From assembly GCA_023375675.1 (NCBI GenBank), contig JALQBC010000002.1:1302001-1366000 (forward strand): a DNA stretch of 64,000 bases, given 5' to 3'. Below the pieces are notes generated by a model. That model had not been told where the DNA came from. It did no database searches and saw only the letters and a list, made by a program, of their open reading frames with translations. A program made the translations under genes and the position numbers. Shown here piece after piece: positions 35,059 through 47,398 of this stretch; positions within the stretch are counted from its first letter, which is position 1; every line of letters begins with the position of its first letter. The stretch comes from Cytospora piceicola. Its lineage: Eukaryota; Ascomycota; Sordariomycetes; Diaporthales; Cytosporaceae.

Positions 35059-35091
35059 CCGGGCAAGCCCGGACCCCCGCGAATTTCGGGG
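35059..35091. repeat. Two adjacent GC-rich inverted repeats
   Basis: CCGGGCAAGCCCGG at 35059-35072 is a 6-bp inverted repeat with a 2-nt centre. It is followed at 35075-35091 by CCCCG, a 7-nt loop and CGGGG. They could form hairpins or act as a paired CGG/CCG-type binding site for a zinc-cluster factor. No role is shown. Confidence 0.5.
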
Positions 35092-35501
35092 AAACCAACA
35101 GGGGGTCCCGGATGCCTACAGCCCCCGCCGTTTTCAATCCCCGTTCCCGCGTTAAGTGGGAAAGTGGGACGGGCTTTTGAACTTCACCACCATTCGTCAT
35201 CCAACCATACAGCTTGAGACCGCATGTCCAACCTGGTCCCACAACCACAACCACAGCAATAAACAGCAGGGCGAGCGTCCTCCATTGCATCAAAGCTGGA
35301 ATACATGTTACATTTCTCTTCTAATCACACGCCGTCAGTGAGCAAACACGCCGCCAGTTCTTCAAGAGGTCAGGCAGAGCTCGGTCGTCCACCCCATGCA
35401 AATCCTGTTGGCTACGCTCATCTGGGAAGGTTGAATTGCCAGAAGTTCCATGTTGGCCATTGGATATCACGAGGAAATCAACATTTCTGTTCATTTCTCT
35501 G

Positions 35502-35503
<2 letters not shown>

Positions 35504-35534
<31 letters not shown>
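35504..35534. repeat. (TC)n microsatellite
   Basis: About fifteen uninterrupted TC dinucleotides. It lies within non-coding sequence about 1.3 kb upstream of the glutaminase start. Confidence 0.95.
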
Positions 35535-35536
<2 letters not shown>

Positions 35537-35649
35537 AACCCTATTCGCTGGAGCTGAAGCCTGCACCAGTTGTCTTTGTCGATTCCACTGCTATGCTTCC
35601 TACATCAACCCTGGGACAGCTCACCGCACACCATCTTCCATCATATACC

Positions 35650-35694
35650 TGTGTATCCTGTGTATCCTGTGTATCCTGAGTATCCTGAGTATCT
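35650..35694. repeat. 9-bp tandem repeat, five copies
   Basis: Five copies in a row: three of TGTGTATCC, one of TGAGTATCC and one of TGAGTATCT. The 9-bp length keeps frames open across it on both strands, which explains the repetitive hypothetical peptides there. It is useful as a variable-number marker; no function is seen. Confidence 0.95.
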
Positions 35695-36792
35695 TCCCTG
35701 GCTCTCCCAAAGGGCTTGACCGCTCTCTTTTAGTACCGCCTCTTCGAAGGGCCGCTCCCGTTTCGCTGCTGCTTCTTCCACTTCCCGTCACTCTGCGGTA
35801 TGGCAGCTTAATCAGCTGTATCGCGCACTCGATTAGTCCAATCTCATCTCTTGCCCCTGTCATAATCAATAATCTCCTTCTGGACGGCATGAAATAGACG
35901 GCCACTACAAAGGTTTCCATGCCTTCGGTGGCCGTCACCGAGGCGGAGAAAAGGTCACAAGCTTGCTGCGCATGCAGTATCTTGCGTGTGTCACTAATCC
36001 AGTCCAATTTCCCCTTCTCGCCGCCCACTGTGGTCCCCACGCATCATTCATCGACATGCAGAATCTCTGCAGACACGGACTGGTCACCGGCAAGCGCTTG
36101 GAATGAGCCCCAGCACGCGTGCCTGGAATGCATGGTGATATTGCGAAGGGGGAGGCTCCTGGTGAGACCCTGAGCTTTCAAGGAATAAACCCTGCTACAG
36201 GGACTGTGCAAGCGTCTTGAAGCACTCTACCATCATATCAGATATCTCCTGCTTGTGTACTTGTCGTGTTCGTGCTTTGAGCCCAGCCACACCACCGTCC
36301 ACCGCAGGCGCCAAGATATATTCGTCTCCGTCTCTGCGTTGTTCCCAGGGTGTATAATTTCGCTTTCCCCCTGATAGTACTACCCAGAGCTGCATGACGG
36401 CCATCTTGTGAGGCCCCGGATGCTATATCTGCTCACACGATCAGGTCTTGGGAGAGAGCTCCTCTCTTGCTGTATCGTAGAATCAGCTGTGATGATTCAT
36501 ATTACATACCACCATTCTCATCCGACCAAATACAGATTTTGCCCCTGTCCTCTTTCCTTGGCTTGTGATACCATGCGGGTCCACCAGTCTACGGACGAGG
36601 TCTTTGGGACTGGCACATATAATACTCTCATCTATCCTCCATAAAATTTGCATCCTTCTCATCCAACCCAGTGTCCTCTTAGAGTTCAGACAAGAATCGA
36701 CAGGCAGAGTCCCAAGCGCATTCTCAGTCATATTTTCTGATCACCCTAAATTTGAGAGCAACCAGTGGTATCTTAGCACTCCCTACTTCAAG

Positions 36793-39108
36793 ATGCGTGC
36801 GGCACAACTTGCTGCCACAGCAGCGGCTGTGTTTGGCGGGATATCACAAGCAATAGACTTCAGTCCAGCCAGGCCACCAGCATGGCCACTAGCTGTCAGA
36901 TCACCATATCTTAGTACATGGCTGCTCGGAACTTCCGGGGGATCTCTCGCGGGGTACTGGCCACAATTTTGGGCGTATGTCACCTCCCAACGTTTCATGA
37001 GATCAGGAGATTGTGCTAACATTCAATCCTCTACCGATAGCGGTCAAAACACAGGATGGCAAGGCTTTGTGGCAGTAGATGGTACCGTCTACAACTGGAT
37101 GGGCGCTGCCGTAGGCCCAGATGTGGCTAATGAGACATCTGCGACCTACACCTCCACACAGACAGTCTTCACCTTTGACGTGGAGGGCAAAGTCACGTTG
37201 ACTGCCAAGTTTCTGTCTCCTGTCTACCCGAACGACTTATTGAAGCAGTCGTTACAGTACTCATACGTCGATGTTACTGCAGTTTCCGCAGATGGCGAAT
37301 CACACAGCGTGCAGGTCTACATGGACTGCTCCGGAGGTAAGACCTGAGTAGTTATATTTTCCTTTTTATTCGCGCAAATCTGGAACTAACCACTGGCATT
37401 TTGGTTCTAGAATTCGCGAGCGGTGCGGATGTTACCCAGGGTATCACTTGGGATCATGGCTCTACTAGTGGTGTAGATTATCACACCTTCCAACTCTCTA
37501 CCCAGCAAGAGTTCGTCGAAACGAGTGACCAAGCCGAATGGGGCCAATGGTTCATTTCCACGGCTGACGAAGATGGGGTTAGTTAGTCCCAGGGGACAGT
37601 TGTTTAGATTGTGGGAGCCACTGGCTAACAGATGCGTGCAGGTAACCTGGAAGATTGGGGAAGATACTGTTGTCCGCGGCCAGTTCGAGACCAACCAGAC
37701 ACTCGACGACGCTCTGGACACCAATTACCGTGCCATAAATGACGCCTGGTAAGTCTAAACAATTTACCTACTATTGCGTAGCGAGTGCGCGTTTCTGACG
37801 AGATTTGGTAGGCCTGTATTTGCATTCTCCAAGGACCTAGGAAGCGTCTCCAGCAGCGAAGTTGGAGTTCTGTTCACCATTGGTGTATCTCAAGACAACG
37901 TCGTGAACTTCCAAGGAAACTCATCTAGCGCGACCGCATTGACTGCGCTGTGGAAGTCCGCATACAACTCAGCCGAGGATGCAATGGCTGCCTTCTACAA
38001 TGACTACTCAACGGCTAGCTCAGACATGGCTTCTTTTGACAGCCAAATCGAGACAGATACATATAATGCTGCAGGACAAAACTACACGACTATAACCACC
38101 TTGGCTGTGCGCCAGGCTTTCGGCGCCTTGGCTCCTGCTCAGGGCAGCCAGACATACCTCTTCATCAAGGAGATCAGCTCAGACGGAGACTCCAACACCG
38201 TGGACGTCATCTACCCGGCGGTGCCGCTCTTCCTTTACCTCAACGAAACCCTGGTAAAGCTGATGCTGGATCCGCTGTACGAGAACCAAGAGAGCGGACA
38301 GTACCCGAATACGTACGCCGAGCATGACCTGGGGGTCTTCCCTAACGCCCTGGGATACCCAAGCGGAAACGATGAGAAGATGCCCCTTGAGGAATGCGGC
38401 AACATGATCATCATGACACTAGCCTACGCCCAGCGAGCAGGCGACACAGCTTACCTGACCCAGCACTACGCGAAGCTAGAGCAGTGGGCCGGCTACCTAG
38501 TCGACGAGGCACTCATCCCAGCCAGTCAGATTTCGACCGATGACTTCGCAGGGTCCTTGGCGAATCAGACCAACCTAGCATTGAAGGGCATCATCGCCCT
38601 GAAGGCCATGGGCCAGATCAGCAACCTCACTGGCACCACCTCCACCTACGATGCCACGGCCGACTCCTACCTACCACAGTGGGAAAACTATGGCATCAAC
38701 TTCAACGCGACCCCGGCCCATGCCATGCTGGACTACAACGACGCGGACTCGAACGGGCTCCTGTACAACCTCTACGCCGACCGCCTCCTCGGTCTCAACT
38801 TCGTCCCCGAGAGGATCTATACCATCCAGTCGGAGTTCTATCCGACAGTTGCACTCGCCTATGGTGTGCCGCTCGACACCAGGCACAACTGGGTCAAGTC
38901 CGACTGGGAGCTGTGGGCGGCGGCGATCGCGGACGAGAGCACTCGAGATTTGTTCATCGGGTTGCATGCTCACTGGCTCGACACCACGTCGCAGACGACG
39001 CCTTATGGGGACTTGCTGGATGGGGACACGGGTGGGTATACCACGGCGGAATTCAAGGCCAGGCCTGTTGTGGGTGGCTTGTTTTCCCTGTTGGCTTTGC
39101 CGTCGTGA
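36793..39108 (+). CDS. gtaA: Secreted glutaminase (GtaA-like)
   Basis: Predicted extracellular L-glutaminase, 682 residues, hydrolysing glutamine to glutamate and ammonia. Exons are 36793-36974, 37041-37336, 37411-37577, 37642-37748 and 37812-39108; all introns have GT/AG ends and the frame closes. The N-terminus MRAAQLAATAAAVFGGISQA is a clear signal peptide, followed by RPPAWPLAVRSPYLSTWL. Spliced FWAGQNTGWQGFVAVDGTVYNWMG matches the GtaA N-terminal domain. The large last exon carries the DUF4965/DUF1793-type alpha-toroid region (NTYAEHDLGVFPNALGYPSG, MPLEECGNMIIM, NLALKGIIALKAM). Several N-glycosylation sequons fit secretion. Intron 1 (36975-37040) is 66 nt without a stop in frame, so its retention would add 22 residues. 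The gene is isolated between two gene-poor blocks. Confidence 0.95.
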
Positions 39109-40759
39109 TGGTGCATAGGCTTGGATTTTCTTCCCCTGTCTGTTGTTCTCCTCGTTGGTTATGCTTCGGGTACTTCATGATGGGAATGCTACAGAGACCA
39201 CGATAATGGTATGATATCTCAGGCAGGCAGTCCCACGTGTTGAGATGGGAGGGTATGTACTTTTCTATATCTGCACATATCTTCGCATATGATTAGGAGT
39301 CCTAGGTTTGATATTTGGCTTGGACATAATAAAGTCGTTCCACCATGAGGTTTGATCTGTCGATAACGGTGGGGGTACCTTAAATGGGTCCGGAGGAGAT
39401 GAGATCCCTCGGGGATGCTAGTATTGACAACACTTAGGTGACTATGTATGTTGACAAGATGCGGTTGAATTATTTACATCGGCCTATTCCGGCGACATAT
39501 CACATCAGCTCCAGCCTCTGATGCACCCCTCTCCAGCCAATAACATGGATGATACAGGAGGTTTCCACTTGTGCAAGGCACGATTGTTTTTCCACCAACG
39601 GTTTCGTGCAACTTTACAAATCACCTGAGTACACAACATCCCGAGGTCGCAATCATCAACTCACCACCTGTCATTGCCGGCAACCTGCAGCAATATGGGC
39701 CTTCCTTTCTTCAGCACCGCACATTATCTAGAAAGCCACATCGGCTAGTCTCCTATATTGCATTGTGCATAGGTAATTACCGGGTCAATAGGATGTCGTA
39801 TCTGCTGGTAGCAGGCAGACATCACGTTGCCAATGCTACCCAGGGGCGTAAGCTGAAAAGAAAAGGGGGCCGAGGGCACCACGTAAGTTGTCACCTGCAT
39901 GATCATATGAAATGGCTGAGATCCACATCCTCAGCTTGATGTTCTACCTACAGAGAACTGTGTCGGTAATTAGAAAATCACAAATTCACACTTTGAAGTA
40001 TCCTGATATCGAGAATGCTGCATCGTGGGTGATTGCTTTTGGGAAACCACCCCGAATGAAACCTACACCCAAGTAAAGTTCAGCCTGGTCCACATCAAAC
40101 CCTTTTCATAGTCGATCCAACAATGGAACATACTTGATTGATGTCAGTGGTTTATCAGGTATTTACACGAGCTGGATCTGACTGAAAAACAGGCACGATT
40201 GCACGTATGGTACAGTCTTTAATTCCAGTATGGGTGTGTTGTTGTTGAAGGGAACAAAACAAACAGGCCTAAAGCCTAAGGGAAGGGAAGGAAATAGGTG
40301 TAACTAAAGGGAAGGAAGTAACGCTGTATGCCTGATTACGTAACATGGTTGGTGGTCCCGTCTCGTCTCATTTTAAGACAAATTCACAGTCGTGGAAGCT
40401 TCTAACAGATGATACCAGGATCTGCGGGCGTCTTCGGTATATTCCACAGGTGGAATACCCTAGGGTATATATAGATGCCTTGCCTTGTGCTTAAATTCGC
40501 CGAGTTTCTGCTGCGATCCATACATCCACATGCACTTTCGCATTGCAGTGCTATGGTGTTTTGGTTTTGTAACTTGACCTTATGTTTCATTTGCTTATAT
40601 ATGTATTAGACTCCAGAGCATGCCTAGATCCCACAGCTTCCAGGTAGTATACTTATATAGGGCCAGGCGATTGATTATACTAAAGCTTGTGGCCTCGCTG
40701 CAGAATGCATCATGCTTATATGTTATGTGTACAAGGAGAATAATCCAACACTTTACCAG

Positions 40760-40920
40760 CGTTATATAATATTAACTACTACATCACTAACTAAATAATA
40801 TATATCACAATGTTACTATCATAATAAATAATTATTAGGGGTATTGTAAACTTAAAGTTTTGTTTATAAATCTTTTTAAAACTGATATATATAATTAGGT
40901 ATATTTTTAACCGCTTATTC
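40760..40920. repeat. AT-rich, RIP-like patch
   Basis: A block of about 160 bp made almost only of A and T, rich in TA steps (TTATATAATATTAAC, TATATATAATTAGG). Such composition contrasts with the surrounding DNA and is the usual end state of repeat-induced point mutation in ascomycetes. No transposon ends can be recognised. Confidence 0.6.
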
Positions 40921-41884
40921 ATAAGAGGCCTTTGATATTCTCGTCATTCGAGTCGTCGGACAGCAACGACACATGTATGCTTCGAAGTGGTGTCCTCCTG
41001 CTCGGGAATAGCAGCAGCAAGGAGCCGTCCATCTAAGTGTGCGTCTACCATGGGTAGGTACAAGACCTGCACGCGTATTTAGCTAATGCAAGTGAACGCG
41101 GGTGAGAGTTTCGTCTCTTAAGAAATATAGTGTCAGTTTCCAAAGAGGATCGACCCTCGTGGAGATTTTGGTTTTCTGCGGCCCTGGAACCCTCATAGGC
41201 AGAGCATGTATCTACTTTGTATGGAGAAGTTCTGGCGAGTCCTGGGGTCTGCGAGTGTATTGTTCAAACTGATGTTTCGCATGTTTAGCCAACATGAATA
41301 TTAATGCCCTGAGTTGTAGGATGGCCCCTTTGCTCTGGAGTTATCTGATACACAAAGTTTTTGCAAAATTGGTACAGACTTCAAATAATCAATACAAGGT
41401 TTTCTTCCAGATGTCAATTTCTGTGTGGAGTTCGGTGCAAGGACTCTTCGAGCCTATAGCTTAACACAATACAAAGCGGAAAACCGGGGAAACTCTGCAA
41501 ATATTGGATGTTTTCCCAATACACAGGCGTGGTCTTCGTGTAGAGGACCTACGTACCAGGATATATGTAGACTCATCGTGTGTGACACACACAGTCTCTC
41601 TAGCCCATGAGCACAAGGTTCGTTATTCTGCTATTTCGGAATATCCCACTTCTTGTTGGGCGCGTATCAACTTGCGTTCCAATACAAAAGAAGACCTCGA
41701 TTTTTTATTCTGTATTGTTTTCGAACATCACACAAGAAGGGCCTTGTAGTCTCATTAATCGGTATCTAGAGATGACAATTCCGTTACCAATCAAGTGGTG
41801 TTCTCGAACTCGTACATACACACTAAGTCGAGAATTTTCCGTTCACGCTTTCTTTTTCCACTAGCATGAGGCTTCAATTACGGC

Positions 41885-41896
41885 GGGGGGGGGGGG
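41885..41896. repeat. Poly-G run
   Basis: Twelve consecutive G bases just downstream of the ABC pseudogene's 3' end. It is a possible assembly weak point. Confidence 0.9.
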
Positions 41897-42018
41897 TGAA
41901 AACCAGCTGTACAACATTGAACGGAATCCAGGTCTTAGCGCAAGGAATCGGACAAACTAATGCCACCATGCAACGCATCTCAGTAAAGTTCTCCGCAGAA
42001 GTGTTGTCACTGAAGGAT

Positions 42019-44890
42019 TTAAGGCGGCTCACGGCCCCAATCTAAGTCTCTAGCAATGTATATTTGCACCAGATTACGTAGAGCTTTCCCGAAGCTCATG
42101 ATCAACACCATGCTTGCGCCGGTGAAGCCAGTGCTGGGACGAAGCTGAGTAGCAAGAGCAACCACCAGCAGCGAGATCACCGCAATTATCATGCTAACCA
42201 CGAAGGCTAACCATCGTTGTATCATGCTTAGCAGATAGGCTGACGTTGCAAAGTATCTAGCAAGGCGTTGTTCAGTAGAACTGATGGCTTAGTCCAACCA
42301 AAAGCTCGCAGAGTAGCGACACCCTTGATTGTGTCCAGGAAAGGTGTACTAGAAAAACAGATTTCAGCAAGAATGACTGCCAGATGAAGATTGGGAAAGC
42401 ATACTACAGCGGGATTTTAGCTTCAAATGTTTCAGGTCCAGGAGTCGACGTTGGCGAGAAGTCCGAAGGTAGATCCTCTGAACTCCGTAAAGGATCGACA
42501 AGATGAATGGATACGTAATGAGGATGTATGGGGAGGATGTAACAAGCACAGCCGCGCTTCTAATAGCAATCCAGGTCTGCAGGGAAGTATTAGTCAGAGC
42601 TTGTGGAAGCTCACCGTCGATGAGATTCATGTCCTGGGAGAACAACTTAGTGATGACGCCCGTGTTTGTTTTGGAGAAGAAGCGCAGCGGCGCGGAAAGG
42701 AGCGTCCACAATGCGGCTTCATGTAGACGCGTTCCAGAGGTGCGAATGATGATGAGCATGCCGATGGCGGCCTCGGCGATCAGCGTAATCAAGGCTGGGC
42801 ACTGGAATAGAGCGTAGATTCCGATGAGAACGATGTCAAACGATTGAAGGCGTTTTCGCTCCAATAGCTGAGCCAGATGGTAGGAAAGCTGAAGAGAAAT
42901 CCGAAAAGAATACCAAAAAATACGAAAGTGGACAACCAGAAAGCACCGATGGTTCGGCGATAGTATGCAAACACAGCGGTGTCCCTCATGTGTCTCTGTA
43001 TTGTTTTCCATCGTCCTCAATACTGGGTGATATGGAGTGAACTGTCTCCACCTTGACTGCTTCCTTACAAGCTTTCAACTCGGATGGCAGAGTCATCGCC
43101 GTTGGACCGCCAAGGCTGCTCACATATTGGCCTTTCGTGACGAGTTCTTGAAAACATCCTTGCTCCACAACAGTACCATCACTCCCCAGTGCAACGATGT
43201 AATCGGCTAATGCAAGGTGTCGAGTGGCATGTATGCAGAGTAACACGGTAGCCGCTCTTACTTTGAGGATTCCAGAAGGGGCAAAGATGTTGTGGAAGAT
43301 AATTTCTGCTGTATCCAATCCGCTTAGGACGTCATTTAGGATAATCAGCTCGCATTGCAAATACAATGCTCTTGCAAGTGATATTCTCTGTTTCTGGCCG
43401 CCGCTGAGAGCCAGTCCATTGCTGCCAACCTTGGTTCGATCTCCGCGGGGTAGGAGATGCAAATCCTGGGAAAGCATCGTTGATTCGATGACGCTGTTGT
43501 GTCTTTTTTTCATCCAAGGCTGAGAAGCCCACAATCGTGTCCTTGATAGTCTCGTTGGGAAGGAAAGGAACTTGATCGCTGTAGCCAACTTGGCTAGCAT
43601 CTGCTCGAATTATAGTAACTGGTGTTCCTCCAAGTATCGCTTTGCACAAAGTCGATTTCCCGGAGGCAACAGGACCAACTACCATGATGAATGCCCAGGG
43701 TATGGAAAGGTTGATATTCTTCAGGATAAACGTATTATCATCCCAGCCGAAGTTTCCATTCCTTATCTTCACAGCAGATGACGGATTTCCCGGAAACTCC
43801 TTTCTCAGACGAGGTCTCTGCACCATCAACCTGGCGAGAGTCATGCCTAGGCTCTTTGTCGAGGAAGACCTGTATCCTGGATAGACAGGAAACTCCCGCG
43901 AGCAACTAAAGGGCAACTTAGAACAGAGCATATAGAGGCTCCAGGAAAAGCTGAAGATAAGAGAGTAAAGTGAAAGTTATAGTAACATCTAGGTTATACG
44001 AAGTCAGAGCGAAAGTAAACACCGGTCTCAGGAGTATAGATGTGAAGCCGATACCCACGGAGCCCACGAGAATTAATCGGAACTTGCCCCCAATTTTCAA
44101 CTCGTCAACACGCAGCCATTGAATTACTTGTTCGACAGGAGAGCTAAGTCCGGACAACTTCAAATGCTTCATGTTCCCAATGATATGCGCCGTATGGCCA
44201 ACCCGCTTTTGGATCCTCTGCATCCAAGCCATCTGCCGCGGGCCGACAAATCGCATTGAGACAGTCGAGCAGATGATGCAGATGACCACAACAGTCACTG
44301 GAGCGGCCATTGCAGCGCCAAGCTGAGAATAGAACAGCCAGCAGACAATTCTCACTTGGATAGGATCGGCCCAGAATTCATGAAGCTGCATTGAACCCTT
44401 CCTGATCCTTTCGATATCCGCACTCATCAGCGTAATAGCTGCCGAGTCGTCTGCGATGGACACTTGCGCCTGCGTCGTCTTGCGGTATACCGTAGAAGCC
44501 AAGCAGGCCCTGACCATAAATAAGGCTCGCTCCTGTAGATACCAATAGAGAGAAGTAGTGGTTGGGAGTCCCGAGGTCCTGTGTAAATCAGAATCGTAGC
44601 GCCAATGAGGCCATGGCCTCTGTTGACAGTGGCTCGGGTGTTAGGCTCCTCGAGCGAGTCCAAAACAGCCTCTATGAGAAATGGTTGACAGAGAGCAAAT
44701 CCAATAAGAGCGATACGGGGAATAACTGGCAGTAAGATCGGAACTGCTAATGAGCGAGTAAGTGCTTCGTTAGGCCATGCTTGTCGCCGTGGAAATCAGT
44801 GTGCTGGGTAGAATCCGCGGAAGATGCATGCAAGGCCTCCGCAGACACGTTGTTGTCAAGGTAGAAAAGATCTGGAAAATCCAGTATCCT
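42019..44890 (-). pseudogene. ABC-C (MRP-type) transporter pseudogene
   Basis: Remains of a full-size ABC-C transporter read on the minus strand. In order: linker and first membrane domain (LVPVIPRIALIGF-like and NRGHGLIGATILIYTG near 44600-44750; DDSAAITLMSADIERI near 44400); first nucleotide-binding domain with Walker A GPVASGKSTL, signature LSGGQKQR and Walker B LIILNDVLSGLD (43300-43680, the first Walker-B Asp replaced by Asn); then part of the second membrane domain (42019-43000). At least five frame changes are needed to read it: near 44590, at an A7 run near 43507, near 42990, near 42860 and near 42240. A normal intron with a TAG stop at its start lies near 42355-42410. The N-terminal TMD0 and the whole second nucleotide-binding domain are absent. 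It cannot make a working transporter. Confidence 0.88.
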
Positions 44891-47398
44891 GAGAAGACTG
44901 AGAAGAGGAGCGAGTCGAGCTAAAAGAAGCTGCTAAGTCTATAGAAACAGGTTGTTTCCTCAGGGCTATGGGTTGTTTTGCGGTCCCAACTGAGCCAACG
45001 CTGCCGGCACCTGGGTGCACTGATCCCTACAAGATCAGAACCGCCTTGTAGACAGTGGCCGCCGTGAAATATTCGACGTAGGTAGCCTCATGGTAGCTGT
45101 TTTGTTAAAAAAAAAAAACCACCACCATTCTGTAATTATTTATTTAAGCGGGATAGTTTTAGGAGACATATCCAGTATCTCATCAGAGGATCTGCGGAAG
45201 CGCGCCGATAGCGAACCTTTGTATCGCATCGTCGGAAATAGTCATTGATGCTTATTGGTAACTCGTCTTGCCCTGGTCCTCCTGATCCCCTAGTCCCTAG
45301 AACAACTTAGCTTCTGCAGCATATATGAGAGCATTTAGTGCTGAGCCGGATAAACTTCCTCGCAGGGATAGGGATCAATTCTGGTGGTATGAACTTCCTG
45401 TTCTTCCAAGGGTTCTTTAAGCGAGTGCAGCTAAGGGATTGATTGATTATCTACTCAGATTATAATATGGGTCAGGTTTTGTGGTAGTACATACTAATTA
45501 CAGCCATCATCATTCCGCAGCCATAAATAGAGAATATATGGTATGAATGCTTATCCCATATGGCTTCGCAATGTTCAAAATTCTTCTTTGCATTCATTGG
45601 ACCGCAAACGGTGGTATGATTATGCTGAGTTGGTGTCGTTCACAAATTCCACCAGCTACCTAGGTAATTACCTCTAGCAATTCAATGTTACGGCCCTGCA
45701 ATGTTGGCAACGACTTTGAAGAGAGTGGCAACCATATGGGATCTATTTACAGCCAATCTTGAATGTATGTAGTTGGCCACTGATACCGGGAGGAATAAAC
45801 ATTTTGATACTCAACATTGAAGAATAATAATGACCTTGGAATCATCTCAGTCCCCTCGTCTACTCTGAAGCCTACTAAGTACCATACCGCGCAACTGGTT
45901 ATTTTGAGGACGCTCGAGGCACTATGCCCTGCCTGGAAACGGTTATTGGCTGAACTGAAAACAGAGAGACCGTTCAAAACACGTACTACCGTTTATGAAT
46001 TTGAATTTATCCTGGGTCTTTGAAATCATTTCAAGATCTAAACTAATTCTAGGTACCTCGTTTACTTCTAGGTAACTTAGTAGAGATCTTGGCTAGGGAT
46101 AAAGCTTCACCATTTGAGAGTAACTTGCTTCGTCCAGCTACCTAGGCACCAAAGGTCTTGAAGCTAAGGTCTTGAAGTTTGTCGCCTTAAGAAGGCGCCT
46201 ACGTATCTAGAAACCATTTCAGAATGATATATCATTGCTGACTGAACTTAGAGCCAAAACGTTTTAAAGTACGTTTGCGTTACCTCCCAGCGTTTCCAAA
46301 ATAATCAGTTGCGCGGTATGGTATTTAAGTATATACTTGGGTAGCTGCAGGAGTATTCCGTTGGAGGAGGAGCAGCTCACTCTCCCAACATTTTCCGCGT
46401 CTTCGGAACACGAGAGGTATGTGCCCTTGTATGACGTTTGTGGCAGCTTCCTGTGGAATGAACTTACACTACTTTACATAAGCGAAGGACGATGATCTGC
46501 TTGTTCCTGGCAGGTGTTTGTGTGTGGTATGACGGTCTCGTGCTCGCTGTAGCACTGCCGATCGCGCTTCTCATGCCAACGAGAGCCTTGCGAGAGCATG
46601 TGTATCAATGACTCAAGTCAGTTACACCCAAGATGTGTAGATCCGAACATGGTTTCGTGGGGTGCAGATTCTGCCCAAAGGCCGAGGAAGTCATAGCTTG
46701 TAAGCTTGGGCTCGCTTGTAAGCTGGAGGGGTTAGGGGGTATGAGACTTTGAGGCATCATCAGCCAAAGCATGAGCACTTCCAAGGTTGAGGTGGGGGTT
46801 CGGATGGGTGGATCCACTTGCCAGCTGGCCATAGGGCACCTGGGCGCGGCAGTAGGCGGCCCGTGATAACACCCGACCCTACCGTCTTGATAACGCCCCC
46901 TAAGCTTAGGCTGTGAGGTATGGCAGTAACAGATACCGCTGAAGAGACCCAGGATAACGTTAGAGAAATACTTTAGTCCTAATAGGTTCACACCCTGCCC
47001 GCAGCTCCAGCACTGGCACCGTCACCTGTCCCAAGCCCCGGCGTACACTACGCAGTAAGTACCCAGGTATCTACTTAAGTGTGTATAGTAAGTGGGTGCA
47101 GCAGCCCAGTCAAGTGAGGGGGACCAGGTCCAGAACTCTCTCATCACTACCCATCTGCCATCCCACCTTTTACCTGCTAAGAGTCCCAGTTGGCTGCTAC
47201 GCTGCGTCCCAAAAAAGAAAACCCAACCACCTCGCAAGACCTGTGGAATCTCGACTTTTCAGGCCTTTCGAGAAAGACCTGCACAAAACATAACCAGGTC
47301 ACCCCATCGAATCCCTCAAAGGCATTAAAACACGACCCTGCCACCCGAAAATCTTGGCAATTGCGCAGACCAGACCAACCAACCCCATCTTGCCCGCC
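44891..47398. other. Gene-poor spacer upstream of the endosulfine gene
   Basis: No gene supported. There is an A12 run near 45108 followed by an AT-rich segment, and several palindromic TACCTAGGTA-type words (45657-45666, 46051-46058, 46139, 47050-47080). The last few hundred bases should be the Igo1 promoter. Confidence 0.5.

Larger units (their letters stand above)
27340..36792. other. Gene-poor block of about 9.5 kb
   Basis: I could support no gene here. Frames are short, overlapping and without domains; the longest is a minus-strand frame at 32202-32774 (about 190 residues). The left edge must include the RTA1-like promoter and the right edge the glutaminase promoter. The block holds a G10 run (29439-29448), a pair of GC-rich hairpins (35059-35091), a CT microsatellite (35504-35534) and a 9-bp minisatellite (35650-35694). 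It may contain unrecognised non-coding RNA or old decayed genes. Confidence 0.55.
39109..42018. other. Gene-poor spacer with an AT-rich patch
   Basis: About 2.9 kb without a supported gene. It holds the glutaminase 3' region, an AT-rich patch (40760-40920) and a G12 run (41885-41896). Frames at 41425-41864 are short and featureless. Confidence 0.5.

Noticed and set aside
35436..35897. Open frame with Ser-Leu and Cys-Ile-Leu repeats
   Set aside because: The repeats come from the CT microsatellite and the 9-bp minisatellite, not from a coding gene.
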